Below, piece by piece: positions 32,801 to 45,700 of a stretch of DNA of 64,000 bases (the first letter of the stretch is position 1; every line of letters begins with the position of its first letter). Source of the stretch: Lunularia cruciata. Its lineage: Eukaryota; Streptophyta; Marchantiopsida; Lunulariales; Lunulariaceae. The notes beneath the pieces were generated by a model. It saw nothing but the letters and a program-made list of their open reading frames with translations. It was not told where the DNA came from and made no database searches. The stretch covers positions 77,956,931 to 78,020,930 of the forward strand of contig OX419755.1 in NCBI GenBank assembly GCA_948567375.1. Reading direction: 5' to 3'. Position numbers and translations under genes: made by a program.

Positions 32801-34466
32801 TATGTAAGCCACTACTCTACGTTGCAATTTGCCAGAATGGAAATGAGAAGGAAAATGCTAACGTCGATCCATCCCTCCGTCGCAACTGTTCCTGATTGAG
32901 GAGGTCACATTAAACTGCAAACAAGTGTTAGCTCTTTTACGCAACAAGCTCCCACAATCAATAATTGAGGAAACTAGAGTCTGAACTATTTACTCATCAC
33001 AACTTCAATGTCGTGAACTCCTCTCATAACACCTTCCTGCTGTATTAGTAGTAGTGAAGAACACACATGGCATGAACATAAGACAATGTGCAGTATCTTT
33101 CTGTTCTGGTTTACGATAGCAAAGTCAAGAAAGCTGTGTCAACTTGCTGTCATGGTTTATGGTTAGCAAAGTCAAAATAGTTGTGTCAACTTGCTGTATG
33201 CATAGAAGCAGTCTTCACAGATCACTGGTGTAACAATTCAAACATGAGATCTTTATCTTACATCCTTTGCTTTCTGTTACAACACATCTTATATCATCTA
33301 CTTAATATCATCCGAAGAATTAAGAGGTATTGGCAGTATGATTAGGGGTTTCAATTTTGCATCTACGATTCCATTAAGCTGTGTAAGAGTTGACAGATTT
33401 TGTAAGTGTAAGCGTTGACAGATTGTGTAAGAGTTATAAGAATCTATAGTGGAAACTAGTACATCAATCACAATCTGAGCACCAAAAGCATTAAATTTTG
33501 TAGATTCCAAAATTTTTCTTTCCATTTGTTCAATCTACAATTTGACTATAAGTTCAAACAATCTGATCAATTACAAACTCTCAAGTTAAGCTCATTGTGC
33601 TAACAAACACTTCGGCACTTGATAGAAGTGACTTTAGGTTATTCAAAACCTAGTCACCCAATGAAAATGCTACTTCTTGCACAATGGTATGTAGTTCTTA
33701 AGGATTGCAGTTCCAAGATCACATTACATTTTCAATGCTGGAGCTAGGATGTTGGAGTGTTAGTTTGGTAGTCATTGTATTTTCAGCAGTTGCTCAAGGA
33801 CTACTTAGTGGAGGTAAGAAATTAGGTGGAGTGATTGTACCATTGAAACTACCATTTACATAATCATATGCACCATTTGGGTTGGATTCATAGGCACTCC
33901 AGAGAGGATATACCTCGAAGTGCAGTTCCAAAGAGCTCACTTCTTCTATGTTGAGCCTTTGAGCTCTTGGTTATAGTGGAAAGAGACCGGAAAATGTAAC
34001 TTGATTCTCTTAGCTAGAGTGAATGTGGCTTGACAATTTGATGGGGAACTATTTGTATTGTATATTAAATGTTTATGTTCACATTTGAAATTTGATTCAA
34101 GTTATGATCGACTAATTATTGTGTATCTTTAAAATTCATATATGACTTTTCTAAATGAATTTTACCTCTATAGTGTATGATATTGAGTCAATCAAATATT
34201 ATGTGCCCATGTATAGACGCAAGACAAAGCACAAAAAATAACATCAAGTACAGAGAGTATAAGAATAATATAAATAACAAAATTAAGTAAAAAGAGCATA
34301 AGAATGCATATAAATAACAAAATTAAGTAAAAAGGGGATAAGAATGAACATAGATAACATGCATATATAGGTAGTGAGTATCTTGTGCAAAACCATAACT
34401 TATAATACAAGCTCCAATTTAACTTTCTTTGCACTTCAGCATTCGACTACACTTTACTAACAAGCC
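32801..34466. other. intergenic, no gene seen
   Basis: AT-rich. A short duplication is visible at about 33,118-33,200 (CAAAGTCAA...GTGTCAACTTGCTGT twice) and another at 33,378-33,435 (GTAAG-GTTGACAGATT). No coding signal. Confidence 0.45.
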
Positions 34467-34989
34467 CTTCGACAAAAAGGTGACCTCGTAGGAAAAATCA
34501 AGGACGGGAAGACCCCATCAAGCCGTACAAGGGAGAGATAAAAAAGGTAACATGGGGCCACGCCCCAATAGAGTCTGTATGAGAAATCTGCCCTACCGCA
34601 CCTAAGATATCCGAGCTATGCAAGTCATACGGTCTACACACAACTGGAGCATCCGAAGAAACATCACCTAATGTGATTGCTCTCCTATGGATTGCACCGG
34701 CCACTGCCCTCTGTAGAGCAATGGACACACGCTGTCTAAAATATAGTACAAAGTATGAGAGTGAGAGTGGTACCCCTAACGCCTAACATGATAAGCTCTC
34801 GTGCACTCACTGACAAATGTGTCAAATGCCGTGTCCATCGCTCCATATAACTCCAAGGCTAGAGGAACAAAGAGGTGACCTCGCTGCATGCCCCTATACT
34901 TGGAGACCTTGCGACCTGCTGCTGCACTCGCCGCCCATCCAGGGGGATGGGCGGCGAGTGTAGCAAATAAACTAAATAACTTCGACAAA
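34467..34989 (-). mobile_element. 5'-truncated non-LTR retrotransposon with fold-back end
   Basis: The minus strand carries an ORF end (HPPGWAASAAAGRKVSKYRG, FVPLALELYGAMDTAFD, then RVSIALQRAVAGAIHRRA) typical of the C-terminal tail of non-LTR polyproteins, followed by a 3' tail shared with 5,394-5,562 and 56,935-56,985. It is flanked by CTTCGACAAA at 34,467-34,476 and 34,980-34,989, a 10-bp target duplication. At the 5' end the sequence folds back on itself: 34,922-34,940 pairs with 34,945-34,963 with one mismatch, and the latter copy is inverted relative to the ORF. It is a dead 5'-truncated insertion. Confidence 0.65.
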
Positions 34990-35373
34990 TAAACTAAGCT
35001 TGCTTATTTAGCGCTTTCAGCCGGGGAGCTCATAACAAACCAATGGCCCTTCTCTTTTGAGCCTACAGCCGAGCGGGATACGTTTAATATCTTCGATTAT
35101 TTTTTTAACTTATCTAACGGAAAGAGCATCGCTATGCGCCTGGCTTTGTTGTTTTAGCCAAAACTGATCTTCTCTTAGCTATCCCACTCCCTTTGAAGAC
35201 GCTTGCTCCAGACAACATTTTGAACTTTCGTTTCAAAGTTCCGGCTGCCGCGCTTGACTTGTGTACAAAGTTATCCATTATACATTTGTGCCGTAATTTC
35301 TACTTCAAACTGCATTGTAATTTCAATATTCACTCATTGAGAAATTGGATCACACCAAATACGTTGCAAGTAT

Positions 35374-35645
35374 AGCTTTCAATAAGATATTTGTAATATG
35401 ATTTTTAGTGTTGATGTAATTGAAAAAGAACCTCTTTCTTTTCTTAATGAAAGCTACACTTTCATTAAGATATTTGTAATATGATCTTTGGTGTTATTAA
35501 GGTATTTGTTATATGATCTTTGGTGTTGGTGTAATTGAATAAGAATCTATTTCTCTTCTTAATGAAAGCTATACTTTCATGAAGATATTTGTAATATGAT
35601 CTTTGGTGTTGATGTAATTGAAAAGGAATCTCTTTCATTCTTCTT
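35374..35645. repeat. tandem repeat, three diverged units
   Basis: Units start at 35,374, 35,452 and 35,567. Each holds AAGATATTTGTAATATGAT, TT-GTGTTGATGTAATTGAA and CTTCTTAATGAAAGCT. The middle unit has an internal partial duplication (TATTTGTTATATGATCTTTGG). Confidence 0.8.
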
Positions 35646-36578
35646 GCTTTCTCGAAGTATACTTGATTTCTATATGGACTTGGTTCTCTTGTGAAACTAG
35701 GCAGCTTCCTTTCCTTCTTGCTCCCGCACGCACGCTCGCGCATTGTAATACTGGATCTCTATAAATTAGGTCCTTTTATGAAACTAAGCATCTTGTGGAC
35801 CTCTGCAGCGTACATCAACCAACCACTAGACATCAATGTTAGATACTCTTTTACGAACCATCACGCTGTTCTTCTACCACTTGCTCCTCTTTATTTGGTG
35901 ATACTTTCCCGTCTCTGGAGAGAATGTCATCTCGAACTATCTCGAATGTCTTCCCATGCAGTTTTGATTTTGCAATGGCAAATCAAGTTCAAGGGTTCGT
36001 TGAAGCTGGCAACAGAGGTGAGGGTCACAGAGGAACAGAAGCAATAGCGCAGCAAATTGATACAACTTGATTAACACAGTGAATTAATACAATGTCCATA
36101 GCACTGCGGTATGTTGATTGTCGTGATTAACTTGCAAAGGTGTGTTAGAATCACTGCATGACTCTTTCACCACCCGCTCCGTGAATTCCACTCAGTTCCA
36201 TCAGTGCACCCAGACAAGACAAACACGCGGTACGTGTACACGATGTCAAAGAATGATGACCTTCTTGGCCTTGGCATGAAACAGGGAACAACGTAAAATT
36301 TTCTCTATGGACCGATCCTAGATATCAAGCCGGCCTGTGATCGAGGGCAGCTCAACAGGGTTCGAGAAAGAGGCTAACTGAGTCAACAATCTATCGTTAG
36401 GTACAAGGCTTCAACATCCCGGTCCACACTGTTCACACGAGGGTTTCGTTAGCAGTGAAGCTGATGTTTGCTCTATATGTTTCAATTCCGCAAGATAACT
36501 AGGTAAAATCCCGGTCGTGCAACGTATTACAAGACCTGTGAATTGAATAAATTGAGCGCATGTGTCGCATGTGTCATA
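35646..36578. other. intergenic, no gene seen
   Basis: A plus-strand ORF of 118 codons (35,691-36,047) resembles nothing known and lacks other support. The right end is presumably the 3' UTR of the zinc-knuckle gene. Confidence 0.4.
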
Positions 36579-39500
36579 TTACGATCGCTTTCGTCCACCT
36601 CCCGCAGTCCAGCTTTTTCGACGCCGAGACTTGAAACTGTCTTTTGGGTTACTAACAAAGTTATCAATCGGACCCATGTAGTCTTCGTCGTTGTCCTGCG
36701 ATTCGTGCTTTCTTTTGGAAGAACTCCCAAGGGCTCTATAACCTCCCAAAGGATCCAAAGGGTGGGAACGGCTTGGAGGTGTCCATCTACCCTCCCGCTG
36801 CTGCAGGTCCATCCAACGCGGAAGCGCACCACTATTACGACGCTGGTACTTCGGACTGGGAGTAGTTAGATCGATACCAGAAAATCCTTGCTCTTCCGAG
36901 GACCAGGGTGGCGGCCAAGGGCCTCGACGCTGCTACAGCAACCACAACATTTCCATAATAGCAAAGTTAGATATCCATCATCATCACCATAAAAGAGACA
37001 CCAAGAAGAAATTCCACAATAACCGACCTTGAAGAGCAGCTGCCGATATACAGCAGGATTTCGATGCCTCTAATTGACAAATACTGCCTAGAAAGTTCAA
37101 TCATAAACCACTAAGCATAAATGGTATTCTTCGCAGGGTGTATTAATGTGAAAAGAACACATTGTCAGTATAGAATGTAAGTAAGAGTAGCAAGAGTAGG
37201 TACCAACTGGTTAGAGACAATGAACAGAAACAGAACTAATATTGCTTCCAGGGACATATATAATCATATTGTGTGTTGATTGCCTGCGATTTGGAAACGA
37301 ACAGAACCAGAGCGGATCATTTGTGTCAACGCCGGGCTCATATTTTCTCTACTAGTGGAGAAAGTGACACGACCAGGGTAGAATATAACCTTGCTGCATC
37401 CTCGAGCGAAATGACCTTCTTCACCGCATTTGAAACATAATGAAGCGGGTCTATCCTTGTCTCCTCTGTCAGCTCTCCGAGTACGTGCACAGCCCTGCCA
37501 TAAGGACAACACGTCAACTTGGAATTTCCGTGACATGAGAAGTATTTATGTGCGCAGCCTCTAGTGTATTGGTCCATAGCAAGGTCAATGATTCGTCTCA
37601 GAAAAACATTTACGGCGAGTTGGAACCAAGACTTATATCTGTGTAGCATTTGACAACCGTCTATGATGAGCAGTCGAAGTCTGAGGATGTTATGCAGTGC
37701 ACTATGATATTCAACGACCTTACATAACGCTCTTAAAAACCAAGACCATCCTATGTAAATGATCAACTCCAATCGCTGCCTTTAGTGACAGTATTCCTCT
37801 GATATCTACCGGATAAAAGTTAAGAAGTCATTAAAGTTGTTCTTGCATCATCTAAATCATATACATTGTCTAGTCTCCCAATACCTGCTTAGAGGCATAT
37901 TTCTCTATATATTAAACGACAACATCATTAACGCACCAATCCTGTATGGCCCATTTCACCACATTGGTAGCACGAGACTGGTACAGGAGACGTGTCGATA
38001 ATGTCAATACACGACAGGTGGCCAAACTCCTTGCAAATGTAGCATTGCACTTGCTGCGAACATCATCGACAAACAAATATCAATCTTCACATAATTAACT
38101 TGAGCAGCCCGCAACCAAGAATACAAGTATTTAAGATCCTGTATACCGCAGGTGTACCTCCAAGTCTTGGGCGTCGTAATTATGATAACACGTTGATGCT
38201 TCATGCCCGGAGCGACCACAGAGGAGGCAGGTATTGTCATTGTCTCTGCCTGCAGGGCTACGCAGTTGTCCCTTATTGGGGCAGTTCTTCGCTATGTGAC
38301 CCACTTTCCCACAAACGTAACAATCTGTTTTCTGGAGGCCACACTGCCGTCGTCAGATCTCGCACCAGGGATCTTCAAGGAGAGCTCGAGTCAAAGGCTA
38401 AAGATGCTCGAGAAGCAAAACAATGGGTAAAATGCAGAAGATGAGGCGTAAGTGATTGCAATTTGTAGAGCTTCACTTAAGTGCAGAAGTGGAAGGAGGT
38501 TATTTACTCCAAGTTGCTCAGTAGGTACCTGAGGACATTCCCTCCCATCATGTCCAAAAGTCCCACAAACATAGCAAGGTTTCAGCCGGCGTCCTTCAGA
38601 ACAATCCACAGCTAAATGTCCAACCTTGCCACAATTGAAGCACGTCTGATCCTGCTCTTCGGGAGGATCAAAATAACGTGGTCCACGCTGCATACATCCC
38701 TCACTTTCTTAGAAAATAAGAAAGCCATTATTGGTGCATTTCTGTTCACTAATAAGCCTTTGAACATTTCAGAACCATCAAAATTACAAGAGCCCAAGTC
38801 TTATTGTAAAAGGTTTTAGCATCTGCATAACTGCACTCGTGCAGTTGTGCAGAAGCAAATCAGCATTGCAACCAACGGTGATTCGATGCATTAGCTGCCA
38901 GATCGAAGTGTAGTAAACCACAGTACTTTTATTTTATTGTTTAATCGATGTATCATAGGGGAGAAGATAGGGAACTGGCTTCTAACAAACGCAAAATATG
39001 AGCCAGAACTAAGAGACTTCCCTATATGCAGAACTCCCGATATGTTAAACTAGGTTCTGTACCTTCTTTTAAGCAAACAATCGCTCCAGCTCAAGATGAT
39101 GTAGCTAGCTTCAAGAACTATTAAAACGGAATCTTCTTGACCTTTAAAGTTCAGTCCTTACCAGAAGCTTGCGCATAACAATGCTCTCTTGTGCATCAAG
39201 AAGTTTCACTTCTTTGCCGTGCGATTTCTCTTTTCCTTTATTTTGTTCAGAATCTCCACCTTTCTGCACTCCAGAAGGTAGAAATTATTGCTCACTACTG
39301 CAATTTCGCAAATAGAAAAGGAATGTCCTCTACAAAGAGCAACGCGTAGCCCTCAATCCCAGTTTGTTTCAGGAGTGGAGAACGCCGCAAATTCCTTGTC
39401 GAAGTGAGAAGAGGCCGAAGTGAAAAGACATCAGTAGGAACATCACCTGCAAAGGTAAATACCAACCTCATTAAGAGTACATTTACTTTGGTTTTGCCTT

Positions 39501-41595
39501 TCAAGACCAATACCTTTAAATACATCAACAGATGTTGAAGCAATTAATTGTTCAATTTTCGGATGGAAATTTCTTCCGACTAAATCTATATTTCATCGGG
39601 CTTCTTATGCAAGGCAGTTCTATCAGTGTACAGACATCAGCATGGCAATTCCTACCAAGGATATAGGTAGATGAGAGCAGAAGCCGTTCTAGGAACGGGT
39701 GATCAATATCCAAAGGATATGTTCCATAACCATACAAGAAACAAAATAGCCAGGAGAACATCAAACCACAGGGTCACCTGGAAACAATAAACTCAAACGA
39801 AACCTAAACAGGACATGCATAACTTACAGTAGATGATTAAAGCTAGTATTAAGTGCAGTGGGAATATAGTAGTTCTCAAGCACAAGTTCAGGAACCCTAA
39901 AGAGTAACATACTGAGTATGGAATACAGGATAGAGTAAGAGTAACATGTTGAGTAAAGACATACAGAATCCGTTCTAAACAACCCCGTTCCATACCCTCG
40001 TTTGACCGGACTTAACTCTGACATCTTAAGTGGCCTAGTACAAATCTTCCCAACTGTCACCTAGATAGAGAGTTAAGCATGCATTTCCCTGCAGACGGGG
40101 GTCAGTACCATGGGTAACTTTTGCCTATAATGTTGTAACGAATATGTACCTGCAGGCAAGGGTTAGTGCGAGCAAGTGTAGCCTTGAGAAAAGTAGCATT
40201 TTGCCCGATCATAAAGAGGAACCTGGCGCAATGCTAACTTGCTACCTGACGAACCGGCAAATTAATGAGCTCCCATCGTTGCTAGCGAACGGCTAGAGCA
40301 TACCATCAGACTGAGTTTTTGGCCCTTCCGAGAAATCCCTGGAGAGCTCATTTATATTGCTGGCTACCCTACTTCCCGGGGTGCAGTACAAAAATCTCAA
40401 TAATAGAAGAACAGTACGATATTCTCGAAGCACATATTGCTGACATCATGAAGATGAAGATGCAGAATATTATAGCAGAATGATCGACCAAGCGGTAACT
40501 TACCAAAATCAAATGATTCATCCTCAAGGATAAATGCATTCTCTTAATATTTTGAAAAGCATATTACGTGACGTAACAAGATTTGACGTCTATTTGAGGT
40601 ACAGCTCCGACTTGGTCATCATCAGGTGCAGATGATACTCTTCTTTTACAAGGAGACAATTGAGACAATCGCCAAACATATCGGATGCTTATCAATTTTA
40701 GTATCTGTAATTGACCCTCAAAAAGTCGAATTTTTCTCTGTCCAGGTTGCTCAGGTTGAACAGAATGCGTATTACTACCTGTCGTCTAAAACTGTGTGAA
40801 CAATCCTTTGAGCTGAAAAAATTCTTCACCTAGCAGAATTGACTATCCTCTTGCCCAAGTTGGACCTGACTGTATATTACGATATGTTGTCTGAAAAGGT
40901 AGAATTAACCATTCGAGCTAAAGAAAGGCTATCCCAGACAGAATTGAACCAGACATCGCTGAATTGCAATCAGTGCAATCAAATTTAGGAGAACTGCATA
41001 CCTTTTTCTTCTTCTTTTCTTTTTTTTCTTTTTTTTTCTTCTTCTTCTTCTTTCCTCCTCCTTCATCTGGACCTTCCTCTGCTTCAAACAGGTCCGCAGC
41101 AAGCACAAGGTTACCCTCGCCATCTTCCTGCAGCTCACCTTCCTCTGGAGTTTCACTTCTAGAAAGCGGCTCTTTCCCTTCGTCCTCAGGAACGGAATTC
41201 CCTACACTGCCGCGAATATCAGTAATCTGCTCATCCTGCACCCGCTCTGCACTGGCTTCTATAACAACAGCTTCTTCTTCTCCTCTTCCGCGCACCTCAA
41301 CCTTTTGCCGCTTCATGGCTTTTTCCACAATCAGCAGACTGAGGTCATAATTGGCTTCATCATCCTCTTCCTCTTCCTCGGCCTCTCCATCGTCTAGTTG
41401 ATTACCCTTGACCACTATCCGCCTCCGCCTCCCCACATTAAACCCTTGACGCTCCTCTTCCACACTTCCTTCTTCCTCCTCCTCAACTCCATCGTCTTTT
41501 GCATTCCCAAAATCCAAACCGCGCTCATCTTCTGAGGTTTTTACTTCCTCATCAACCTCACCTCTTCCATCGTCCTCGTCCACCTCCCTGTTCAT
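36579..41595 (-). CDS. CCHC zinc-knuckle protein, probable AIR/ZCCHC7-like RNA surveillance factor
   Basis: Six exons on the minus strand: 41595-41002, 38687-38529, 38343-38158, 38053-37937, 37494-37390, 36929-36579; GT-AG introns, frame kept, 503 residues. Residues 1-198 are acidic and end in a Lys-rich nuclear-localisation-like tract (KKKKKKKKEKKEKKKKK). RGPRYFDPP then leads into seven CCHC knuckles: CFNCGKVGHLAVDC, CYVCGTFGHDGREC, CYVCGKVGHIAKNC, CLLCGRSGHEASTC, CYICKEFGHLSC, CYQCGEMGHTGLGC and CFKCGEEGHFARGC. The sixth is split by an intron. A basic tail (PIDNFVSNPKDSFKSRRRKS) ends the protein. Yeast AIR1/2 and human ZCCHC7 are the RNA-binding subunits of the TRAMP complex, which marks nuclear RNA for exosome decay; the plant At3g43590-type family shares this layout. 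Assignment to TRAMP is inference. The exon 6 acceptor could be three bases upstream. Confidence 0.85.
39945..40183 (-). repeat. dispersed intronic repeat, copy 1
   Basis: Inside intron 1 of the zinc-knuckle gene. Read on the minus strand it matches 46,247-46,507, including TTGCTCGCACTAACCC, TTGCCTGCAGGTA and AAGATGTCAGAGT. Non-coding. Confidence 0.75.
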
Positions 41596-42709
41596 CGTCT
41601 TCCTTATTGCCTTTCAGAGTTCCCTTCCTCCATCGAAATTTCTAACATTCCTCTGATCCTCTGTCATAAATCTCGATCACTTCCTCCAAACCCTACTCCA
41701 TCTACACTTCATCCGCTGCTGCTGCTTCCCAAAATAACTCCCCTGTCACTTCGGCTACTCTCTTATAGCCTCGGTTTAAAGCTTACGGTCATGGCTTCAC
41801 ATGCTTGCGGGAAGTTGCAGGTGCTCCACCAAATCCTCGGGAATTGAACTCTCATGCTCCCGCTGCAGCCCATGTTTCCGTCGAATTGGCACAGAATCTC
41901 GGTGCCAAACTCTCGTCTTCTCCATCTGTGGGGGGATTCATAGATATGGAACTTGTTAATTAACTTGATGAATGAGCTAAATGCACTTTGATTAATTAGC
42001 TTAACGTTCCATGCTCTTCGTTCGTATCTCCCAACATTCAGTCTTATATGGACCAGATTGTTCTCAGGAAAGACGAGTGGACGAACGTCCAATAAAAAGA
42101 ATTCGTCGATAGAACCGTTAGTCAACTGAAAAGATATGACATTGTGTTATATATTTGTACTTTAAATCACACGATTTGCTTCATTGTTTCTGCTTAGTGC
42201 ACGGAGCTCGCTTAGGACTAAACATTAGTCTCTTTGGAGGCTCAAGCAACTTTGTGTAGATCAGGATGCGCTTTTCTTTAGTTCTCATAAATAAATAAAT
42301 AAATAAATATATATATATATATATATATAATTTTGAGAACTTGGGAAAAATTAAACAAGAATACCTTCAGCTTACACTAATGTGTATCAATGCCGCTAAT
42401 CTACAGGCCTTGCATCCAGAGATTTAAAAAGGGTATCATCATGGGAATATTCTTGTTGGGGGTTCCCGGGTTCCTAAACTCGACGGCAGTAGGAGAAGCA
42501 ACGGCGGGGGGCATAGTTACACGTATGTACGCAGGAAGTGTCCTGGAGAAGAGAAGTTGACAGAATGTTGAATTCCGTGAAATTAGGTCATACTCATTGA
42601 CTTCATTTGTGTTCTGTGACCGATGCTGGCGAGCAGGTGGAGTGAGAATTGATAAGCCGAAGGATTTCTCAGGGTTGAGTTGATGATCTGTGCGTGAGTT
42701 TGACTGAAA
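41596..42709. promoter_or_regulatory. shared divergent promoter region
   Basis: 1,114 bases between the start codons of the zinc-knuckle gene (minus) and DNAAF5 (plus). It contains an AAAT/AT microsatellite at 42,288-42,329. The minus-strand ORF at 41,763-42,125 is unrecognised and probably chance. No TATA box was identified with confidence; promoter function is inferred from position. Confidence 0.45.
42288..42329. repeat. AAAT/AT microsatellite
   Basis: About five AAAT units followed by about eleven AT units. Confidence 0.95.
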
Positions 42710-45700
42710 ATGGAGCAGAATGAACAGGTTTTAATTCAAAAGCTGCAAAGAGATTTGAATTGTCTGTCTGATCCTGATCGGAGTACGCGCAGAAGGGCAA
42801 TTGAGAGGTTGCAAAAGCGATTGTTGTATGGCGATCCTGGTGAAATCGCACCATCTCCCTTTCTTATTCAGGTAGCTGAATTAATGTGGAAATATTCGGT
42901 CATTTCAAGATCTTTTAATTTGTGATGGAAGTGTTTCTTCTTAGCAACCTGTTTTCTTTTGGAATTCTGAGAAAGTTACTGCAAATCGCGTCGGTGGCAT
43001 TTGAAGGATAGAAAGGTCCTACTGATAACAATTAGCTGATCTTTTAATAGAATTTGAGTGGACGGAGTTTAGGAAATTGGATAATCTCATTCGGGCAACT
43101 AGTACGGTGGAACTGTCTGGGGTACAATTTTGTGAAGTTCAGAAGAGCAAGAAAGGACCGTGTAAGGTTGAAGGGTAAGTGTACTAAATGTGCAAATTAA
43201 TTTGTACAACCTATCTCAACTATTTCAACAATCTCTTCAGAAGGAAATGGATGAATGCACAGACACTGAACTTGAGCGAGTTTGAGAGGAGTAAAATTGA
43301 GCTATTTGATATGTGTAATCGTTCACTAGTTGTCATATGGACGATTGGACTACACATCTTGAGGAATCATAGTTAATCACAGTAAAAGATTACACTTAGT
43401 CTCTCGAGCCTTTGGAGACATCGATTATAATTCGTATTAAACTCGAAGATTTTATACAGGCAGCGTGGGACGCCGCTCTTCTTCGTCCGGTGGTTCGATG
43501 CTTGAGTGACTCTGTGGAGAAATGTCGCGAGCTTGCAATCCAGCTTATCAACTCGGTCGTCAAAGTTGTTCCTCAGGTTTGAGCTCCCTGGATTCACCTG
43601 TGTCTATACGGAAATAGACGTTCATAAGCAGCCTTGGCGCTCTTTCGATCAAGTAAAATGAATATATGGTGCTCTGAAGACAATTTGCATGATACTATTG
43701 GTATGAGCTTTGTCTCTTATGCCGTTAGTCAACTAGTTATCCACAATGGCGTTGGTACTGATGAAGTAAACACGTCTCTGCTTCCATAGCCTGTAAATCA
43801 ATGTAATTAGGTGCTGCATCCAATCTCTCTGTTTGTTGGTTTTGGCCTGAGACCTATCCTCAACCCATAATCAGTGTTTATACTTGAACTTGCGTTGCTC
43901 TATGCGCTTGAATATGTGAGGCTGCCTTCCTTTTCATGCGGCTTACATCAGAAAAAAAGTTTCGTTACTTTTCAGTTTGAGTTCTTGGAACAGAGCGCAA
44001 CTCTTCTCCCTACCTCGGAGAATTTGCGCGTAGGCAGTAGTCAGCTTGAATTCTATCATCTTCCTCAGTTACATGTAAATTAGTGATGAAGGGATACTCG
44101 TTCCTCAGATCTTTCTTCCCTTGATGTTTGGAGATATTTGCAGGTGGAGCAGACCGTGCTTCTAGTTGTTCCTTTCATGACCGAAAGAATGGGTTCGCGT
44201 TACACTCTTTCGTCTTTGTTTCTACACCCTTTGCTATTGAATTTATTCAGTGCATTAGTTCTATCCTAGAGGTTCTCACTGGGAGTTGACCACATAGGTA
44301 TGGTGATTTGGCTGTGTGGAAGAATCAATTTTGCAGTCCTGCGTTCAACAGCCGAGCTCTACTTTGCTCCTAATACTAGAATCTGCACTCCGTTCCTCCT
44401 TGTGGATGCAGGGAACATACCACTACTCGAAGAGTCTGAAGAGATTCGTCTTCAGCTTGTGCACCTTTTAACTACTTTACTTGCCGCTCAGTATCCTGCT
44501 GATGAATGTCTTACTGTAGCGGACTCCCTGTTGAAGGTATGAGCTGAACAGATTCATTTGCAAGCAGGTTATAATTGGGTATAAGGCCTTTATTGGAAAA
44601 GGATTTTGACCTCTATCAGAGCAGTTGGAATTCAATCTGGAAAGGAAACCCTGCTTTTAGTTAGCTGACAGGGCACACAACCAGCCAGGAAGACCAACTT
44701 GAAGATCTCGAGTAGTTGGTCAGCATTTGTAAACAAAGTCGATCAGCTTTTTTCTTCTGAGATTCTTCTAAATGATGTTGTCGACTGTCATCGTCACGCG
44801 ATGCTGGTTTATAAAATATAAATCTGAAAGCGAACCAGTTAAAGGGTAACGATAGTATGCTGGCAAGTGCGCCATCTGACTTGGTACCTCTTTTGCAGTT
44901 CTTGGTCTCGGCGTTAGCAGATCCTTTCCATGAAATAAAAAAGGGAGCGTGTCAAGCTGTTGTACTTATTGGTCAACGTGCACCAAAAACATTGGATGGA
45001 AAGACCGAGCCACTTCTAAGGGCCTTACTGCCCAACATTATGCACACTCACTCGCGGGTATGTTCGTTTTAAACTTGTAAACTGTGCTGAAGACATACTA
45101 TTCATTCTGGTTTACTCGTTGGTGACATCTAAGTCAAAATTATCACTTACCATTCTTGGTAGAGGACCTTCATTTCTCTATCTGCTAGCATGCTACGTGA
45201 GAGAAGATTGAGGGGCTTCGACTGATTTGTACAGAAATTTCACAGGTCCGAATGGCAGTTCTGCAAGCAGTTGATCAGGTTGTGCAAATTGGTCTACCAG
45301 CTGGCTTAGTTTCTAGCCTCCTAGCGCCTGCTGTGAAACCTCTGGCCTTTGATCGTTCACTTGGCGTTCGAGAAGTAAGTAGTGCTGGTGATCGGTTTCG
45401 AATATTTGTATTTTGATAGGCTAAAGGTAGCATAAAGGTATCTGTTTCTTATGTCCATTCCCTATGTATACTCGGGACTGAAATGGGACATTGATCTTGC
45501 TTGCCTATCTCTTCGTAGAAGGGTTAGCTGGCTTTTAGGCTCTACAACACCAGAGTTGTATGGAAAGGCCATTCGTTCCTTCGAGCAATTACAGTTTTAC
45601 AGATAGAACTGGGAAATCATTAACTATTCTTTGTTCTTCCTCTCTTCTACTCGAAATTAACTATTGCTTCATCATTTTGTTGTATAATGCTGAAGACTCC

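Noticed and set aside
40964-41350. Plus-strand ORF rich in Phe and Ser
   Set aside because: It is the complement of the Lys/Glu-rich first exon of the zinc-knuckle gene, whose spliced frame is supported by seven knuckles.
41763-42125. Minus-strand ORF of 120 codons upstream of the zinc-knuckle gene
   Set aside because: No recognisable motif and no credible splice link; it lies in the divergent promoter region.
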